This document shows, piece by piece, positions 60,401-64,000 of a stretch of 64,000 nucleotides of DNA. Source of the stretch: Serpula lacrymans var. lacrymans S7.9 (lineage: Eukaryota; Basidiomycota; Agaricomycetes; Boletales; Serpulaceae); the NCBI RefSeq assembly GCF_000218685.1, contig NW_006763295.1, positions 62,001 to 126,000 on the forward strand, written 5' to 3'. Position 1 is the stretch's first letter; every line of letters begins with the position of its first letter. The position numbers and the translations under genes were made by a program. The notes beneath the pieces are model-generated. The model saw only the letters and a list, made by a program, of their open reading frames with translations. It had not been told where the DNA came from and did not search any database.

Positions 60401-61681
60401 ATGACACGAAAGTTGGCGAACGTGGTGTGCGGTTGAGTGGAGGCGAGAAGCAGCGAGTGGCGATTGCAAGGACGTTATTGAAGAATCCGCCTATTTTACT
60501 CCTTGATGAAGCTACCAGGTTCGTATCAGAATCTTATTTGATTGTTTTCAAGGAATCACTAAAACCATTGGCCATCACAGCGCACTCGATACCTCGACTG
60601 AAAAAGATATCCAGAAAGCTTTACAGAACTTACAGCGTGGAAGATCATCGTTGTCGATTGCTCATCGTCTCTCCGTGAGTCTTACACCTATATATCTTAC
60701 CCTTCGCAGGTGGACTAACATATATTGCTATAGACCATTGCTTCTGCAGACATGTATGTAGCCACAGTAACTGGATATCAACGTAATTAAACTGACGACA
60801 TCTGTAGCATTCTAGTTCTCAAGGATGGACAAATCGCCGAACAAGGAAGTCACAAGGAATTGCTCGCTTTGGATGGTATCTTTGCCTCGATGTGGGCCGA
60901 TCAGATATCTTCTTCGGAAGACCCTGTTTTCATTACTCAACCGGACAAGGACGTAGCAGATGGATATGATGTTGGGCAAATTGAGGCTGAAAGACAAGCA
61001 GCCGAAACTGAGACACAGCCCGCCGCACAAAATGAGGGTGCAGAACAATCGACCATTGTTGACTCTCCTCAGGTGATCTCGGTACCTCTGGAGAATGTCG
61101 ATGATGTCCCTGCAGTTGAATCGGAAGGCGTACCCGCCCCTGAAGAACCTCCAGTGGTACCCTTGAAAGATACCGAAGCAACTATTTCTTTCCCATCTTC
61201 AGATGCACCTACCGCTTTCCCCTCCACTGAACCTGAAGTATCTGCTTCACCAGCACCCCTGGCATTCCCTATTTCAAATGATTCGGGATCACAACAGGCC
61301 CACTCGGAACGCGCTCCCTCACAGCCTCATGCTCCTGGTGTGACTTTCGGCGCTAGTGTTGGATCCCCACCATCGCGTACTGGTACTCCTGACCCCGAAG
61401 GGGAACCTAAGCGCAGACGTATTGGATCTCAGAACTTCCAACGATTAGCGCGACGGATATCAGTAACGGCTCGTTCAGGAACTGTGTCTAATATCCCGTT
61501 CTTGCCTGGTCTTAAACGAGATGCTTCCACTGTGTCTGCCAGCTCAGCAGCGAAAGATGAAGGGGCAGAGAGCAGCGCACGTAACTCGAACGACAGTCCA
61601 GCAGGCAGCATATCCAGTGACCCACAAGCGGGTAAGAAGAAAAAGGAGAAGAAAGATAAGAAGAGGATGAGCTTTATCTAG
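57487..61681 (+). CDS. ABC half-transporter, HMT1/ABCB6 type
   Basis: Sixteen exons (first 57487-57946; others 57999-58354, 58411-58524, 58580-58759, 58810-58846, 58910-59149, 59203-59270, 59327-59459, 59510-59550, 59602-59703, 59756-59915, 59969-60251, 60309-60518, 60581-60674, 60734-60753, 60808-61681) total 3372 bases, 1123 residues. An extra N-terminal membrane domain (five or so helices) precedes the six-helix core ([31 protein letters not shown]). The nucleotide-binding domain has Walker [11 protein letters not shown]-loop VVPQDSVLF, signature LSGGEKQR, Walker [10 protein letters not shown]-loop SALDTS and H-loop IAHRLS. TMD0 plus the Atm1-like core defines the HMT1/ABCB6 group, vacuolar or endosomal exporters of metal-thiol conjugates or porphyrins. 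A tail of about 270 residues, rich in Pro, Glu and Ser and ending in a Lys cluster, is unusual for the family. Confidence 0.93.
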
Positions 61682-62223
61682 ACGAAGCTCTGTGTTTGCT
61701 GTTTGGATCCATGTTCCTGGTATATACACTTATTTACGAATGGTTTCTTTGCTATTCATTTTTCCTCTTTTCACGACCTGTTACGACTCCTCATGCTTCC
61801 ACTGTCTTCACTTTGTTTACTTTAGTAGTGAATCTCGTGCCATCTCCATTTTCCCGTTTCCATCTGCTACCTGCACACCTTGTTTCATATTTCAATTTAT
61901 CAGAGGCAATTCCTGCATACTTCTCTCTAACATGACATTACATCTGTCTAGAAAATAGGATCTCATTCGGTTTCGGTTTTGTTTATATGCTTAGATGCTT
62001 AGATGGGTGGCAAAGAAAGGGGTAGTCCAGAAGGGTCTGTGCTTTAGAGTTCATCGCGGAGTTTGAAACACTTGGAGATATAAAAGTCGCAGTTGCGATC
62101 GCAGGCACTCCTTTTCACCCTCTTCTTAACCCCTCACGTCCCTTCGTTCTGAGTTTCGGTCTCGGTTTCGTTCAGTCTCGTGTACCAGGATTCAAGAATT
62201 ATTGTATTATCTCTGTGGTTATC
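61682..62223. other. spacer between co-directional genes
   Basis: Pyrimidine-rich 3' region of the transporter (61690-61950) followed by the promoter and leader of the RRM gene. No other gene recognised. Confidence 0.4.
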
Positions 62224-63065
62224 ATGTCTGCAAAGATTTATGTTGGGTCAGTCTGTGCTTGCGTGTTTATGTCTAGCCACGCTTCTCCTGTCTCCGAGGG
62301 GGAGCGGAACTGATAGTGGTTTGCTTTGATTACTTGGTGTAGCAATTTGAGTTGGAACACGACCGATGACACTTTACGCCAAGTCAGTGTGATTTTGTGT
62401 GCAGTTGTTCTTGCGATGACCACGAGTCTGCGCTACAATCTTGTAATGGTTACGGAATTTTTTGACGATATATTGTCTTGCTTTTTCCGATTATAGGCAT
62501 TCGGCAACTTTGGGCAGGTCCTTGATGTACGCTATCTTACCGAGAGCTTCTCGTCATGATTCGAGATCTCGTGGCTGAATATTGTATAGTCAATCGTTAT
62601 GCGCGACCGTGACACTGGTCGTTCTCGTGGCTTTGGTTTTGTGACCTACAGTTCAAATGAAGAAGCTGAGGCTGCCATCATGGGCTTGAATGAGCAGGAA
62701 GTCGATGGCAGAAGAATCAAAGTTAACATTGCCAACGCCAAAGGTGGAACTGGCGGAGGCGGAGGTGGAGGCGGCTACCAGTCTGGTGGAGGAGGAGGCT
62801 ACGGTGGCGGAAGCTACGGTGGTATGTCGATCTAACTTGCAATAATCAGCAATCTTCGTTAAGCAATTGCCTCATTGTAGGTGGTGGTTATGGCGGTCGG
62901 GGTGGTTACGCCCAAGGCGGTTATGGCGGTGGCGCCGGATTCGGCGGTCAGGGCAAGCATTCTTTACCCCATTGCATTGATTTGCATTCACTTACTTCTC
63001 CTCTCCCAATTACAGCAGGTTATGGCTACCAGGCGCAAGGTGGTTACGGCGGTGGAGGTTACTAA
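62224..63065 (+). CDS. glycine-rich RNA-binding protein with one RRM
   Basis: Six exons (62224-62246, 62343-62382, 62497-62526, 62590-62821, 62881-62952, 63016-63065) encode 148 residues. The RRM begins at once: MSAKIYVGNLSWNTTDDTLRQ (RNP2 is KIYVGN), then AFGNFGQVLDSIVMRDRDTG and RSRGFGFVTYS (RNP1), ending VDGRRIKVNIANAKGG. The remaining 60 residues are Gly/Tyr repeats (GGGGGYGGGSYGG, GGYGYQAQGGYGGGGY-like). This matches small cold- and stress-induced RNA chaperones of the GRP/CIRBP/RBM3 kind, acting in RNA metabolism in nucleus and cytoplasm. Intron 5 starts GCAAGC instead of GT, with no usable GT nearby, and ends TTACAG, so it is a second GC-AG intron in this window. Regulation by retained introns is common in this family but not shown here. 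Confidence 0.94.
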
Positions 63066-64000
63066 AATGTCCTTGCCAGTAAGTTGATCCAATCATGCTT
63101 GTTTTATTCATGCTAAACGTACATAGTTTGCAGCTACCTATCATTGTATTGCAGTCATGCACTTCACCTATTCTTCACTTATTGATCTTTTTTAGTTTCT
63201 TGTGATCTTTGTTTTCCTGACTCACTCATCCACACAAGATTCGTACCACCACTGTCTCTCGTTTCTCTCTGAGCACTTGTCGTTTTTGTCCTTGGCTTGC
63301 GTTCCCAGTCTCGGTTTTACCACAATCCGGCTTGTACTTGTATGATTCTGATATCCGCTGTTTCCTCATCTGTCTCCACTCCGTTCGCCGTGGGTGGGTG
63401 TGTCATCTCTTATTATCATTGTATTATTTGAACGAATGAATCCGTACTTTTGATGCGCACTGGCTCTGAATATCATGATGGCGCTGTAAGTGCATCCTTT
63501 CATGCTCCATTTTTCGCCCATACCATACTTGCTAAACAAAAACATTCAGAAGATCAGCAGGCTTCAACGTTCTAGCAACGCCTCAAGTACGTTCCCCAGC
63601 CAAGTTCTTGGAGTTCGCGGGCCCTAGACGCCGGGGATGTGACTGAAAGGATTGAACGCCATTTGATTGTGATCTGAGCAATCAAGGATGTTCTGTGGTG
63701 CCCCATCAGTGAAATGGGGCTCGTTCCCATGCAGATGCTGGTTCTCCGCATTGGATTCTTGTCCTTTAGTGGCGACGCTTGCCCAAGAGATGCGACGTTC
63801 GGATTAGGGGAGGAAAGCCAACCAGAACCTATGGATCGCAGCTATCTTGAGACTCAGGGTGATCTCTCCGATGGCAGATGTGGGATATGCCGAGGTCTGG
63901 TGAAATCGAACCCTTATCGATGAACTTTCAGCTTCCTTTCACGCTCGTCCCAGATTGGGTGGAAGGAGTTTGAAAGTCGTCTTTCCACTATATAAACTGG
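63066..64000 (+). promoter_or_regulatory. RRM gene 3' region and promoter of a gene beyond the window
   Basis: A long pyrimidine-rich 3' region follows the RRM gene and may be spliced. A short frame at 63714-63923 is not convincing. TATATAAA at 63989-63996 at the extreme right edge is a good core-promoter candidate for a plus-strand gene outside the window. Confidence 0.45.

Noticed and set aside
63900..63912. GGGTTCGATTTCA on the minus strand, resembling a tRNA B box
   Set aside because: No matching A box or cloverleaf arms at the correct distance.
63714..63923. 69-codon frame near the right end
   Set aside because: No splice partners or motif; lies in a likely untranslated region after the RRM gene.

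Overview
The window reads as nuclear DNA of a filamentous basidiomycete, most likely an Agaricomycete. The genes are split by many short introns of about 45-75 bases with GT-AG ends. The inventory includes a class I hydrophobin, a TPR-CHAT protein, an F-box protein with an N-terminal coiled coil, a BCS1-like AAA ATPase, a GST resembling the fungal FuA class, and a DASH-ring subunit. No rRNA, tRNA, CRISPR array or intact transposon was recognised. Exon joins were worked out by hand from reading frame, splice consensus and family conservation. For most genes the summed exon lengths divide exactly by three.

Layout. 1-1861 has no supported gene. 1862-2730 (-) is a secreted Asp/Ser/Thr-rich repeat protein with dibasic (Kex2-type) sites. 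3859-5976 (-) is a DASH/Dam1 Spc34-like kinetochore protein with a long C-terminal extension. 7660-14883 (+) is a 2202-residue DOCK-family GEF, convergent with 15323-17257 (-), a Medusa (MedA) developmental regulator. 19088-20524 (-) is Mediator subunit 27, followed by two orphan genes (21281-22114 on -, 22684-23648 on +) and a degenerate 173-bp tandem duplication. 24558-25017 (+) is a hydrophobin and 25670-27234 (+) a mitochondrial LETM1-domain protein. 27621-32752 (-) is the exosome cofactor SKI3. 33738-34575 (+) is a GST and 35100-36007 (+) an ALKBH7-like dioxygenase.

36635-41755 (-) is a 1670-residue unrecognised protein, with a decayed and internally deleted copy of itself just downstream (36138-36534). 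42080-42604 (+) is LSM2, whose first intron follows the start codon and is of GC-AG type. 42901-44253 (-) is an F-box protein, 45037-45853 (+) a GNAT acetyltransferase, and 45967-47640 (-) a BCS1-like AAA ATPase. 48783-51080 (+) is a 746-residue orphan and 51512-51844 (+) a small protein behind paired CACGTG boxes. 52124-55788 (-) is a TPR-CHAT protease-like gene whose TPR part is broken by three frameshifts. 57487-61681 (+) is a 16-exon HMT1/ABCB6-type ABC transporter, and 62224-63065 (+) a glycine-rich RRM protein with a second GC-AG intron. A TATA box at the right edge points to a gene beyond the window.

There is no sign of a metabolic cluster or operon. Most genes are conserved housekeeping or developmental functions (mRNA decay and splicing, transcription, Rho-GTPase signalling, mitochondria, metal and glutathione detoxification). 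Lineage-specific fungal genes lie between them: hydrophobin, Kex2-type repeat protein, CHAT, F-box and orphans. The parts most likely to hold undescribed biology are the Kex2-type repeat protein, the large gene with its broken neighbour copy, the frameshifted CHAT gene and the orphan proteins.
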